Shown: piece after piece, positions 55,596-64,000 of the stretch
Layout: each line of letters opens with the position of its first letter
Position numbering within the stretch: position 1 is the first letter of the stretch
Source of the DNA: Acidithiobacillus sp. AMEEHan
GTDB lineage: Bacteria; Pseudomonadota; Gammaproteobacteria; Acidithiobacillales; Acidithiobacillaceae
Direction of reading: 5' to 3'
Assembly (NCBI RefSeq): GCF_030996345.1
Contig: NZ_CP118747.1
Span: 1,486,001-1,550,000 of the forward strand
Length of the DNA: 64,000 nucleotides
The notes under the pieces: model-generated
The model's input: the letters and a program-made list of their open reading frames with translations, nothing else
Told to the model about the DNA's origin: nothing
Database searches by the model: none
Position numbers and translations under genes: made by a program

Positions 55596-56387
55596 ATGCA
55601 AGAGTCCGTTACGCCGGCCAAGTTGCCCATCGACCTGGATATCGGCCTGCTCAAGAAGTCGTTCTACGAGCTTGAGGAGGCCCTCGAAGGGCAGCAAGGT
55701 TTGTCTGATCTCATTGCCATGCTGGAAGAGAAGGGGGCAGTATTTCAGTCCATTCTTTCGGATATTGACAAGGGGTTGGATGAGGACGGAATGCGTTCCT
55801 TGGTGGAGCGAATGTTCACTGCGCGGCGAAAGCTTTGGCCAACCCTGGAGGCCTACGGAGCGTCGGCCTTGCGCTCCGCGATCGCTGACCTGCTCAGTGG
55901 TCACGGAGATTTGCCGCAACGCATGCAACGTTTCCAAGAAGCCATACCTGCGCAGGGCAAAGCGCAGAGGGCCCTGCGAGACTTGGCGGCGGAACTGTTG
56001 CACTTCTCCAATCCAGAAGTGTATCCGCTTATGACCCGTTGGGTCTGGGACCAAGGCACGAGCTCTGGAGCGGTACGCGAGTTCGTACGTGGCGGTGACT
56101 ACATCACCGACTTTCCCCTAGGGGAGAGCCCGGAGATGTTTGAGGGTGTGCGGGAGTGGATGCGGCAAGGGCTGTCCGAGCTTGGAGTGTATCGCGATCT
56201 CCCCTACCTCATCGATGTGTTGCTGGCATATCAATACTCACAATATTTGCGGGCCATGGCAGAAGGGTTCCTGCGCTCGGATTTTGGCGGGCAATCGGAT
56301 TTCATCGAGCAGATTCATAAGTTGCTGGGAGTCGAAACGCAGCGGCGCATGGGCGGCTCACGGATCAAAGGCAAAGACGTTCACTAG
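55596..56387 (+). CDS. conserved sHdr-cluster protein of unknown function
   Basis: This 263-residue, mostly helical protein starts with ATG at 55596, five bases after hdrA. It has no signal peptide, few Cys and no named motif. Blocks include LLHFSNPEVYPLMTRWVWD and GGDYITDF. A protein of this size always lies between hdrA and hdrC2 in sHdr clusters as I know them, so it is a probable structural or assembly component. Confidence 0.78.
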   Translation: MQESVTPAKLPIDLDIGLLKKSFYELEEALEGQQGLSDLIAMLEEKGAVFQSILSDIDKGLDEDGMRSLVERMFTARRKLWPTLEAYGASALRSAIADLLSGHGDLPQRMQRFQEAIPAQGKAQRALRDLAAELLHFSNPEVYPLMTRWVWDQGTSSGAVREFVRGGDYITDFPLGESPEMFEGVREWMRQGLSELGVYRDLPYLIDVLLAYQYSQYLRAMAEGFLRSDFGGQSDFIEQIHKLLGVETQRRMGGSRIKGKDVH

Positions 56388-56413
56388 TTTTCCAAATTTA
56401 GGAGTTCCTGGTT

Positions 56414-57133
56414 ATGGCTATTCATGAGAAGACACTGATCGATCCCGATCGCATTCTCCAACATGATCATTTGGTCGTGGATGGTGTGGATGTGTCGGGA
56501 TCTTGGAATACCATGATCTCCCCTCGTACCCTGGTGGATTACGAGCCGGATTTCGAAAAGATCATTCAGAGCTACGGCGGTGGCGAGAACGTGCATCGTT
56601 GTTGGCAGTGTGGTTCCTGCACCAATTCCTGCACCATGTATGCGCAGAATGTGGACTTCAACCCGCGCTACTGGATTTACCTGATTCGCCTGGGTCTGAA
56701 GGCCGAGCTGATGAAGGATAAAGACATCATTTGGCAATGCGTGTCCTGCAACAAATGCACCAACATTTGCCCCAAGGACGTCCGCCCCGAAGGCGTGATG
56801 AAGGCCACCGCACACTGGCTGGAAGAGAATGGCTACACGCCAAAGACCCCATCCACTCACTTTGATGAGGAATTTACTCATCAATGTCTGGAGTTCGGCC
56901 GCATTGAGGACACGGAAGTCATGATGGGCTTCTTCAAGCGTTCCGGCCAGCCACTCGTGCAGACCTGGATCATCAATTTTGGTAAGAATCTCAGCAAGCA
57001 CATGCCCCTGGGTCAGTTGGCCAAGATGGGCCTGAACGTTGTGTTTCGCCCCAAGACCAAGTCCTGGGGCCGTACTGGCGAAGTGCTTGCGGAGTATGTG
57101 AAGACGCAGAAGGAGGCCGCGCATCATGGCTAA
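56414..57133 (+). CDS. hdrC2: sHdrC2 iron-sulfur subunit
   Basis: This 239-residue second HdrC-like protein has CWQCGSCTNSCTM and CVSCNKCTNICPKD as its two cluster sites. A later EEFTHQCLEFGRI helix carries a further Cys. It overlaps hdrB2 by eight bases, so the two subunits are likely made in equal amounts. Confidence 0.95.
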   Translation: MAIHEKTLIDPDRILQHDHLVVDGVDVSGSWNTMISPRTLVDYEPDFEKIIQSYGGGENVHRCWQCGSCTNSCTMYAQNVDFNPRYWIYLIRLGLKAELMKDKDIIWQCVSCNKCTNICPKDVRPEGVMKATAHWLEENGYTPKTPSTHFDEEFTHQCLEFGRIEDTEVMMGFFKRSGQPLVQTWIINFGKNLSKHMPLGQLAKMGLNVVFRPKTKSWGRTGEVLAEYVKTQKEAAHHG

Positions 57134-58037
57134 GGTTGCTTATTATCCCGGCTGTGCCCTGGAGGGCTCTGGCGGGCCGTACGACAAGTCCACTCGCGTA
57201 TTGGTGAAAGAGTTGGGTCTCGAGATGGAAAATCTTGAGGATTACAACTGCTGCGGAGCCATGGAGGTCAAAAACATTCACCCCATGCTGCAGACCTACA
57301 TGTCGGCGCGGAATCTGGCAATCGCCAGCAAACTCCAGGGTTGTGACACCGTTATGGCCCCCTGTAATGGTTGCTATCGCAATCTCAAGCAGACCGAGTA
57401 TGAGTGTGCGACCTCGGAAGAGACGATGAAAACGGTTCAGGAGCTCGCCGAAAAGTCTGGCGATCCGGTCTACGACGGCGACGTGCGCAGCTTGCACGCC
57501 CTGGAATGGTTCATGGAAGAAATTGGGCCGGAGGGCATCAAGAGTCGGGTCAAGAAGAGCCTGAACGGGCTGAAAATCGCCAACTATTATGGCTGCATGT
57601 ACACCCGGCCGCGGCAGATTTTCCCAGAGAAGGATCAGGGTCCGGGTTCTGAATCTTCCTATGCCCCGCACTTTATGGATGATCTGCTCAATGCCGCCGG
57701 CGCCGTGGCCGTCGATTTTCCGCTGAAGACCGCGTGCTGTGGCGGCGCTCACACCCTCTCGGATTCCGACACCTCCACGCAGCTGGTCCTGAACATCCTC
57801 CAGGCCGCTGAAGATGCTGGCGCCGAGGTCATCGCCACCGAATGTCCGACCTGTCATTCCGGTCTGGAAATGCACCAGGTGCGTGCGGAAGTGGAGTTCG
57901 GTATCAAATCGAACGTCAAGGTCATCTACTTCACCCAGCTGCTCGGCTTGGCCATGGGACTCTCGCCGCGGAAAGTCGGTATCCCCGACAACGTCAGCGA
58001 CTCCATGGATCTTCTTGCCGCCAAAGGGATCGTCTGA
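57126..58037 (+). CDS. hdrB2: sHdrB2 catalytic-type subunit
   Basis: This 303-residue protein is a classical HdrB with two CCG domains: YYPGCALEG, NCCGAMEV and CNGCYRNL in the first, YYGCMYTRP, ACCGGAHTL and CPTCHSGLEMHQ in the second. This preserves the cysteines for noncubane clusters. It is the last gene of the hdr run; a terminator follows. Confidence 0.96.
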   Translation: MAKVAYYPGCALEGSGGPYDKSTRVLVKELGLEMENLEDYNCCGAMEVKNIHPMLQTYMSARNLAIASKLQGCDTVMAPCNGCYRNLKQTEYECATSEETMKTVQELAEKSGDPVYDGDVRSLHALEWFMEEIGPEGIKSRVKKSLNGLKIANYYGCMYTRPRQIFPEKDQGPGSESSYAPHFMDDLLNAAGAVAVDFPLKTACCGGAHTLSDSDTSTQLVLNILQAAEDAGAEVIATECPTCHSGLEMHQVRAEVEFGIKSNVKVIYFTQLLGLAMGLSPRKVGIPDNVSDSMDLLAAKGIV

Positions 58038-58052
58038 CCGAGTTGCGAAATG

Positions 58053-58079
58053 CGCCCCCTAATCGGGGGCGTTTTTTTT
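58053..58079 (+). terminator. rho-independent terminator after hdrB2
   Basis: The stem is CGCCCCC (58053-58059) with GGGGGCG (58065-58071), then eight U. It is only 28 bases ahead of the lbpA1 start, so partial read-through or a second promoter is needed for the lipoate genes. Confidence 0.92.
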
Positions 58080-58107
58080 CGTCGCAGCAGATAACGAGGA
58101 ACAGGCC

Positions 58108-58554
58108 ATGGAATGTAACGGCTGTGAATTTCGCGCCGAGCTCTACTATGACAAGGAAAGTCAGGTCTGGGCGCGCCGTGAGGATGATGGCACGCTCACG
58201 GTGGGCATGACCGATATTTCCCAGTCCATTGCCGGCAAGATTCTACATGTGCGCGTGCGCCGACCCGGTACCCGGCGGCCCATTGGCAAGCCAGTTGCCA
58301 CCATTGAAAGTGGAAAATGGGCGGGGCCGGTTCCCAATGTTTTCGACTGTGTGATCGAACTTGCCAACGAGGATGTCCTGGAAGACCCTAATCTACTCAA
58401 CATCGAACCCTACGAGGCCTGGATCGCACGCGTGCGTCCGGTGGCGAGTCTGGAAGTCGCGTTGAAGGATATGGTAACGGGTGATGCCGCCTTTGAAATG
58501 TACAAGGCACGCTGCCTGCGGGACGACATTCACTGTGAGCGGGGAATGAGATGA
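58108..58554 (+). CDS. lbpA: lipoate-binding protein LbpA1
   Basis: LbpA is a GcvH-like carrier essential for sHdr sulfur oxidation. At 148 residues the lipoyl-lysine is Lys70 in ATIESGKWAGPV. The N-terminal region MECNGCEF has two Cys. DDGTLTVGMTDISQSIAGKIL is typical. It differs from glycine-cleavage H protein in this motif and context. It overlaps the following DsrE gene by four bases. Confidence 0.94.
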   Translation: MECNGCEFRAELYYDKESQVWARREDDGTLTVGMTDISQSIAGKILHVRVRRPGTRRPIGKPVATIESGKWAGPVPNVFDCVIELANEDVLEDPNLLNIEPYEAWIARVRPVASLEVALKDMVTGDAAFEMYKARCLRDDIHCERGMR

Positions 58555-58946
58555 GCAGTCACTATCTGGAAGACGACGAAGAAAAGACCGTGGTCATCGT
58601 GATGACCAGCGGACCGAGCACGGCGCATCGTTGTGCGACGCCTTTTTATTTGGGTTCCTTGTTGTCATCCATGGATGCAGAGGTTAAGATTTTTTGCACC
58701 ATGGAGGCGGTCAAGCTCATGGAGAAAGGTGTTGCCGAGAACATGGCAGCCATGGAAGGTGGCAAACGCATCATCGAATTCATTCGTGATGCCAAAAATG
58801 CCGGAGCGGAGCTCTACGTATGTCGCCCCGCGTTGCCCGGCTATGCCATGGAAGAGACGGGCCTGATCGATGAGGTCGACCACGTAGCTTCAGCTGGGGA
58901 TTTGGCCGACCTGATTTTGTCTGTCGATCGCTTATTGTTTTTTTAA
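58551..58946 (+). CDS. DsrE-family protein between two lbpA genes
   Basis: This 131-residue DsrE-fold protein has TVVIVMTSGPSTAHRCATPF and AEVKIFCTMEAVKLMEKGV. Cys residues at RCAT, FCTM and VCRP are candidates for sulfur transfer. The overlap with lbpA1 (ATGA) means they are translated together. It may deliver sulfur to the lipoyl group of LbpA. Differs from DsrE3A at 51944 in sequence and length. Confidence 0.82.
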   Translation: MSSHYLEDDEEKTVVIVMTSGPSTAHRCATPFYLGSLLSSMDAEVKIFCTMEAVKLMEKGVAENMAAMEGGKRIIEFIRDAKNAGAELYVCRPALPGYAMEETGLIDEVDHVASAGDLADLILSVDRLLFF

Positions 58947-58994
58947 GGGATTTATCTCTAACTGTAATTTTCCGTACACCCGAAGGAGAGCATT

Positions 58995-59432
58995 ATGGGT
59001 ACTGTTCGTGGTTGTGAAATTCCTGAAGATCTGATGTACAACGTCGAAAACAACGTATGGCTACGCAAGGAAGACGATGGCAGCGTGACCATCGGTATGA
59101 CCTCGTACGCCTGTGCTCTGGCGGGTCAGATCGTATCGTACACCCCGAAGGCCGCGGGCAAGGACATCAAGAAGGATAAATCGGCCGCCACCGTTGAGTC
59201 TGGAAAATGGGTGGGTCCGTTGAAGAGCCCGGTAAGTGGGACGGTCACCGCAACTAATGATGAGGTTGCCAAAGATCCGGGTTTGATCAATAAAGATCCC
59301 TACGGCAGCGGTTGGATCGCCAAGCTGAATCCGGCGGATTTTGCTGGCGACTCCGCCGATCTCAAGACCGGAGCTGATGCCTTGGCGGCATTTGAAGAGA
59401 AGATGAACGCTGACGGTTTCGGCGGCTGCTAA
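58995..59432 (+). CDS. lbpA: lipoate-binding protein LbpA2
   Basis: This is a 145-residue GcvH-like protein. The lipoyl lysine is Lys71 in ATVESGKWVGPL. DDGSVTIGMTSYACALAGQI follows the family. The C-terminal GFGGC is an unusual cysteine end. It is the second of two LbpA paralogs in the cluster, and AAGGAG is upstream. Confidence 0.94.
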   Translation: MGTVRGCEIPEDLMYNVENNVWLRKEDDGSVTIGMTSYACALAGQIVSYTPKAAGKDIKKDKSAATVESGKWVGPLKSPVSGTVTATNDEVAKDPGLINKDPYGSGWIAKLNPADFAGDSADLKTGADALAAFEEKMNADGFGGC

Positions 59433-59508
59433 GATTTTTCTCGCTAGCGCTCAGCGGCTGCCTCGGTAGCCGCTGCAGTCTTTTTGCTGACGCAGGACGG
59501 ACGAACTC

Positions 59509-60636
59509 ATGAATCCATGGTTGGACGCTGTTTCCCGGGTAGAGGCCCTTGAAGATTTGCAACTCGATACCAATCTGGTTGCGTCGATGCGTGAGCGTTG
59601 GCAGGGACTCTCGGGCAGTCAGGTCGGACGGATGAACTTCTATACTCCATCCTTTCGGCATCATGAAACCTCCGAACTGTCCACCACCAGTTGTGGCAAA
59701 AATGCTTTTCCGGCCATTTCGATCACCGGTGGTGATTGCAAGCTGCAATGTGATCATTGCAAGGCTAAAATTCTCGAACCGATGATCCCCGTGCGCTCTC
59801 CCGAGGAGCTCGATCGTCTAGTCGATCAGATCGTACTGGATGGCGGACGCGGATTATTGTTATCGGGTGGTTCCGACCATCAGAACGTGGTTCATTACGA
59901 GCCCTACTTCCCGACCGTCAGCAAGATCAAGGCGCGCTATCCCAATCTGCAGATTGCCATGCACACGGGTATCGCTACCCCAGAGTTTGCTCGCGGGATG
60001 GAGGATGCCGGTGTCGATGTTGCAATGATGGACGTCATCGGTGCCCAGGATACCATTTCCCAGGTCTACCATTTGCGCCGCAGTGTTGACGATTTCGAAG
60101 CCGCGCTGGAGGCCTTGGTCGCTACCAAGATGAAGGTGGTGCCGCATATCGTCATTGGGCTCCATTACGGTGAGATGCTGGGCGAGTGGAACTCTCTCGA
60201 AATCGTGCAGCGTCATTTGCCTAGCGCTCTGGTGCTGGTAGTGATCATGTCGCAGTACGCCAGTCAGAGTCGACCGTTTGCCACGCCACCTAGCAACGAG
60301 GTCGGTAAATTCTTTATGGACGCGCGTGCGAGCCTTCCGGATACCCCGGTATTGCTTGGCTGTGCGCGTCCCAGTGGCCTGCATCGCATGGAAACCGACA
60401 GCTATGCGGTGATGGCGGGGCTGAACGGTATTGCCTTCCCCTCTGATGGCATGCTGGCTTTGGCCAAACACCTGGATCGCGATGTTTTCGTTACCCCATC
60501 CTGCTGTTCGATGATCGTCGGCGAAGAGGTTCTCGCGCTCGGCGAGGAAAGTGGGGCCATCCCGCTCGACCATATTCCGGCTGCACCGAAACGTCGCCCG
60601 GCGCTGCGGGATATCCCCATCGTTGTAACCGCCTGA
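59509..60636 (+). CDS. lipS1: radical SAM lipoyl synthase LipS1
   Basis: LipS1 with LipS2 inserts the two sulfurs of lipoate into octanoyl-LbpA. This 375-residue protein has the SAM cluster C77-x3-C81-x2-C84 (GDCKLQCDHCK). Further Cys for an auxiliary cluster are in LLGCARP and TPSCCSM near the C-terminus. It follows lbpA2 and precedes the ligase in the known sHdr lipoate order. It is not related in sequence to LipA. Confidence 0.92.
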   Translation: MNPWLDAVSRVEALEDLQLDTNLVASMRERWQGLSGSQVGRMNFYTPSFRHHETSELSTTSCGKNAFPAISITGGDCKLQCDHCKAKILEPMIPVRSPEELDRLVDQIVLDGGRGLLLSGGSDHQNVVHYEPYFPTVSKIKARYPNLQIAMHTGIATPEFARGMEDAGVDVAMMDVIGAQDTISQVYHLRRSVDDFEAALEALVATKMKVVPHIVIGLHYGEMLGEWNSLEIVQRHLPSALVLVVIMSQYASQSRPFATPPSNEVGKFFMDARASLPDTPVLLGCARPSGLHRMETDSYAVMAGLNGIAFPSDGMLALAKHLDRDVFVTPSCCSMIVGEEVLALGEESGAIPLDHIPAAPKRRPALRDIPIVVTA

Positions 60637-60651
60637 GCGCATAAGCAGGCG

Positions 60652-61743
60652 ATGATGGGTGAGCGCGGCGCAGTACACGGGCGGGGCAAGACGCAATGGG
60701 CAGTGATCGACACTGGCCTGCGTGATGCCGACGAAAACATGGCCTTTGACCATGCCCTGATGGCTGCAGTAGCCGATGGAATGCAAGGTTCCACCTTTCG
60801 TTTTTTGCATTTCCGGGACTGTGCCTTACTTGGGCATCATCAATCCCCCCGGCAGGAACTCGATCTCGACTTTTGCATTCGCGAGAGCGTGCAGGTACAG
60901 CGTCGTCTGACTGGCGGCGGAGCGATCATCTTCGATGAAACGCAACTTGGCTGGGAGCTGGTCTGTCGGCGCGAGGAGCTGCCTGCCGGAGACATGAGCT
61001 TTTTGGCGCAGGAAATCTGCCAAGCCGCGGCCCTGGGTCTGCGCCAGCTAGGCATCGATGCACAGTTCCGTCCCCGCAACGATATCGAAGTGGAGGGGCG
61101 GAAAATTTCCGGCACCGGCGGCATCATCGATGGTCAGGTAGTGCTCTTTCAGGGTACCGTCCTGATCGATTTGGATATTCCGCGGATGCTGCGTATCCTG
61201 CGTGTCCCGGTCGAAAAGCTGGATGCTCATGCGATACAGTCGGTCGCGGAACGGGTGACCAGTCTACATGCCTTACTGGGGCGGCTGCCCGGCAAGCCAG
61301 AGGTGAAAGAGGCGCTGGTCGACGGTTTCCGCGCCCACTTCGCTTGGGACATGCGCGAGACCCCCGTACCGGAAGCGCTGACAACCTATCTGCCCACGGC
61401 CTTGGCCACCGTGCGCGACCCGGAATGGCTGCAACTGCAGGATCGCCCGCGCAGTGAACAAGCTCTCTTGCAGGCCGTGCATCGGGCTAGGGGTGGCACC
61501 TTGCGCAGTGAGCTGCTCTGGGACGAGCGTGGTAAGCGGATTCGGCAAATTGCTTTTAGTGGCGATTTCTTTGTCCAACCGCGCCGCGCGGTCCTGGATT
61601 TGGAGGCTGCCTTGCGTAACAGCCATATTGAAGACTTGCCACAGATCGTCGAACGTTGGTACCACGAGACCCCTGTCGATGCGTTGGGACTGCAGCCCAG
61701 CGATTTTGTCCAGGTGGTGCGCGAGGCATTGCCATGCGGGTAA
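60652..61743 (+). CDS. lplA: lipoate-protein ligase of sHdr type, sLpl(AB)
   Basis: This 363-residue ligase combines an LplA-like catalytic part and a C-terminal accessory domain. QVQRRLTGGGAIIFDE (84-90 is RRLTGGG) and NDIEVEGRKISGTGGI with Lys151 are the substrate-binding motifs. It loads octanoate or lipoate onto LbpA. The 3' end overlaps lipT by ten bases. Confidence 0.9.
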   Translation: MMGERGAVHGRGKTQWAVIDTGLRDADENMAFDHALMAAVADGMQGSTFRFLHFRDCALLGHHQSPRQELDLDFCIRESVQVQRRLTGGGAIIFDETQLGWELVCRREELPAGDMSFLAQEICQAAALGLRQLGIDAQFRPRNDIEVEGRKISGTGGIIDGQVVLFQGTVLIDLDIPRMLRILRVPVEKLDAHAIQSVAERVTSLHALLGRLPGKPEVKEALVDGFRAHFAWDMRETPVPEALTTYLPTALATVRDPEWLQLQDRPRSEQALLQAVHRARGGTLRSELLWDERGKRIRQIAFSGDFFVQPRRAVLDLEAALRNSHIEDLPQIVERWYHETPVDALGLQPSDFVQVVREALPCG

Positions 61744-62791
61744 TCGACTGTGACGTACTCGTGGTCGGTGTGGGACCGGGCGGCGCGGCGGCGGCGCGGA
61801 TCACCGCTACCGCTGGCTTGCATACCATCGCCGTTGACAAACGCAGCGAGATTGGTGTCCCGGTGCAATGTGCCGAGTTTGTGCCCAATCCCCTCATGCG
61901 CACGGTGCATGAGACGCTGTCGCGGGTGCAGGAAGTAAGCGGAATGCTCACCGTTCTGCCCTCAGGGGCCGCGGAGCATTCCGCGTTTCCCGGTCTGATG
62001 ATCGATCGCGCGCGTTTCGATCAGGGCTTGGCAGAACTCGCCGAAATGGCAGGTGCAACGATCTGGCGGCGTACGCAATTCCGTTCGTGGGACGGCGAGA
62101 TCGCCGAAATTCAACGCGATGGGGAGAGCATCGCTCTGCGCCCACGTTTTCTTCTTGGCGCTGACGGGCCCCACAGCGCGGTGGCGGCGGCTCTCGGTGT
62201 GCCGGATCAGCCGGTGGTTTTTACCCGCCAATATACGGTGCCGCTTTTGCAGGAATACTTCGACACCGATATTTTTCTGTCCGATGCTTTCCCTGGCGGC
62301 TACGCCTGGCTCTTTCCGCGCGGGCCGGTTGCCAATTTGGGTCTGGGGGCGGATCGTCGTTTCGAGAGCAACCTCAAGGCGCCTTTGGAGACGTTACATC
62401 GGCAGATGCAGGAGCGAGGTATCGTCGGGGCGGAGATCCTCGGACGCACGGGGGGCGCGATTCCAGTGGGGGGATCCGCCCCATGGTACATGAACGGGCC
62501 CTGTTGCTGGGGGATGCTGCAGGTCTGACGCATCCCATCACCGGTGCCGGCATACCTGCGGCAGTCATCAGCGGTGAAGCCGCCGGGCAGGCGACGGTCG
62601 CCTGGTTGGCTGGTGATGCGGGTGCCTTGGAAGAGTACGCAGAGGATATGACGGACCAATTTGGTCCGGCGCTCCAGCGTGCCGTGCAGCGGCGGCGCGA
62701 ACTGGAGACGGTCTGGCGCAAGCCGGCGGCACAAGAGGATCGCGTGATGCGGTCTGGATGGATTGCTTTTGAGGAATATTTTGCCGCCTGA
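61734..62791 (+). CDS. lipT: FAD-dependent oxidoreductase LipT (frame broken by one-base deficit)
   Basis: This is a geranylgeranyl-reductase-like flavoprotein of the sHdr lipoate pathway. FAD fold VVGVGPGGAAAARI lies at the N-terminus and GADGPHSAVAAALG in the middle. The second frame gives VHERALLLGDAAGLTHPITGAGI, the conserved FAD motif. The join is G 62468-62473, six for an expected seven; adding one G gives IPVGGIRPMVHERALL. Restored length is about 352 residues. LipT is proposed to serve the LipS1/LipS2 reaction. Confidence 0.88.
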
Positions 62792-62817
62792 GGGTGGCTT
62801 GTCGAGGAGGATTTCAC

Positions 62818-63954
62818 ATGAGTGCGGTAGCCCCGGAAACCAATCAACCCCTGAACTTCTATCGGCCCGACTACTTTGTCAAGACGCCGGCCATGCGTTC
62901 TCCCGACTATGTGCAGTTGAGCACGGCGGCAGCCATCACTCTCGGACTCATTCCTGGCGTGATGCACCGCACCAGCTGCACTCATTGTTTGAACCTGCTC
63001 ATGACCTATCCCGAGGGTTGTCGCGCCAATTGCACCTATTGCGGCTTGGCGCGCCATCGGGAAGAGAGCCGGGACTATGCCGATCGCAACTTCATTCGCG
63101 TTGATTGGCCGACGGTGCGGGTGGACGAGATGCTCGAGCGCATTGCCGCCAACAGCGATAAGGGGCAGTTTGAGCGCATGTGCATCAGCATGATCACCCA
63201 TCCCGATTCCGACTACGACACCCAGGTGGTGCTCAAGCGCTGGATGGAAGTGGCACCACATATTCCTGCATCCATTCTTTCCAACCCCACTACCATGGAA
63301 AAGCAGGATCTCATCACGCTGAAGGAATTGGGCGCGGATATCTTTACCGTGGCACTGGATGCAGTAACGCCGGAGATTTTCGAGCGTACTCGCGGTAAAA
63401 CAGTGCAAAGCCCCCACTCTTGGGACAAATATTGGCAGACGATCGAGTGGGCAGCGGAGATCTATGGGCCAGAGAAGTTCGGCGCCCACCTGATCTGTGG
63501 CATGGGCGAGACCGAGCAGGAAATCCTGCAGGTCTGTCAACGCATGAAGGACATGGGCGGGCACAACCACATGTTTGCCTTCTTCCCGGAGAAGGGCTCG
63601 ATGATGGAAGACTGGGATCCGGTGCCGCAGGACCAGTGGCGGCGGGTACAGCTCGGACGCTTCCTCATCGACTATGCCGGTGGTCGCTTTGAGGATATGA
63701 GCTTTGACGAATACGGCCGGGTGGCGGACTTTGGCTTCCCGCAAGCCGAGCTTGAGGACATCATCGACTCGGGCAAGCCGTTCCAGACCTCCGGTTGCCC
63801 GGGCAAGGACGACGAAGAGGTAAGCGCCTGCAATCGTCCCTATGGCGATTCTTCGCCTTCGGACATTCGCTCCTTCCCCTTTGCCCTCAACAAGCAGGAC
63901 GTGGAGATCGTGCGGCGCCAGATGCGCCTGAAGGATCTGCAGTTCCCCGGCTGA
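62818..63954 (+). CDS. lipS2: radical SAM lipoyl synthase LipS2
   Basis: This 378-residue partner of LipS1 has the SAM cluster C68-x3-C72-x2-C75 (EGCRANCTYCGLA). An upstream pair is at RTSCTHCLNL and a C-terminal TSGCPGKDDEEVSACNRP. GAHLICGMGETEQEIL is a radical SAM segment. GAGGA precedes the ATG at 62818. It ends the cluster; a terminator follows. Confidence 0.92.
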   Translation: MSAVAPETNQPLNFYRPDYFVKTPAMRSPDYVQLSTAAAITLGLIPGVMHRTSCTHCLNLLMTYPEGCRANCTYCGLARHREESRDYADRNFIRVDWPTVRVDEMLERIAANSDKGQFERMCISMITHPDSDYDTQVVLKRWMEVAPHIPASILSNPTTMEKQDLITLKELGADIFTVALDAVTPEIFERTRGKTVQSPHSWDKYWQTIEWAAEIYGPEKFGAHLICGMGETEQEILQVCQRMKDMGGHNHMFAFFPEKGSMMEDWDPVPQDQWRRVQLGRFLIDYAGGRFEDMSFDEYGRVADFGFPQAELEDIIDSGKPFQTSGCPGKDDEEVSACNRPYGDSSPSDIRSFPFALNKQDVEIVRRQMRLKDLQFPG

Positions 63955-63975
63955 TCGGGGTTACTACCGAAACAA

Positions 63976-63997
63976 GGGGCCAGAATGGCCCCTTTTT
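63976..63997 (+). terminator. rho-independent terminator after lipS2
   Basis: The stem is GGGGCC (63976-63981) with GGCCCC (63987-63992), then five U. It closes the sHdr/lipoate gene run near the right edge. Confidence 0.9.
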
Positions 63998-64000
63998 CAG

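Overview
The window looks like chromosomal DNA of an acidophilic, chemolithoautotrophic sulfur oxidiser of the Acidithiobacillus type. The evidence is one continuous inventory: a Sox thiosulfate-oxidation operon without soxCD, a sigma54 two-component system beside it, a cytoplasmic SoeABC-like molybdoenzyme, and a complete sulfur-oxidising heterodisulfide-reductase-like (sHdr) cluster with its own lipoate-binding proteins and lipoate-assembly genes. The genus is inferred from gene content and order; no rRNA or other marker is present. No tRNA, rRNA, CRISPR array, transposase or phage gene was seen.

Layout. 1-14.5 kb (minus strand): a long Tad/Flp pilus locus with an FHA-CpaF ATPase (cut by the left edge), CpaC, CpaB, a small pilin-like protein, TadE and TadG-like proteins, two Flp pilins, three tandem paralogous exported proteins of unknown function, and an unusual LuxR-HTH/OmpA fusion protein at the head. 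14.8-16.2 kb: a solitary second copy of hdrB1, inverted relative to the copy in the sHdr cluster. 16.3-35.1 kb: mostly housekeeping and cell-envelope genes (RimK-like ligase, plsC, gmhB, glyQS, a small-GTPase/roadblock/FimV-like module, an L,D-transpeptidase, lipA-lipB, dacA, rodA, mreBCD). 35.3-44.5 kb (minus): soxXYZA-DUF302-soxB, then the sigma54 regulator, its sensor kinase and a PhnD-like periplasmic binding protein. 44.6-51.1 kb (plus): moaC, soeABC-like genes and moaA. 51.2-64 kb (plus): rhodanese-tusA-dsrE3A-hdrC1B1A-hyp-hdrC2B2, a terminator, then lbpA1-dsrE-lbpA2-lipS1-lplA-lipT-lipS2 and a final terminator.

How the parts fit. Periplasmic Sox proteins bind and hydrolyse thiosulfate. 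Without SoxCD the sulfane sulfur is expected to pass to cytoplasmic carriers (rhodanese, TusA, DsrE) and on to sHdr, which works with lipoylated LbpA. The sulfite released can be oxidised by the SoeABC-like enzyme, whose molybdopterin cofactor needs MoaA and MoaC. LipS1, LipS2, LplA and LipT lipoylate LbpA, separately from the general LipA/LipB pathway also encoded here.

Reading caution. Eight otherwise well-conserved genes, including mreB, mreC and lipB, are broken by a total of ten single-base deficits. Every one lies in a G or C run. This is better explained by under-called homopolymers in the assembly than by real pseudogenes, so those genes are annotated over their full span with the break noted.
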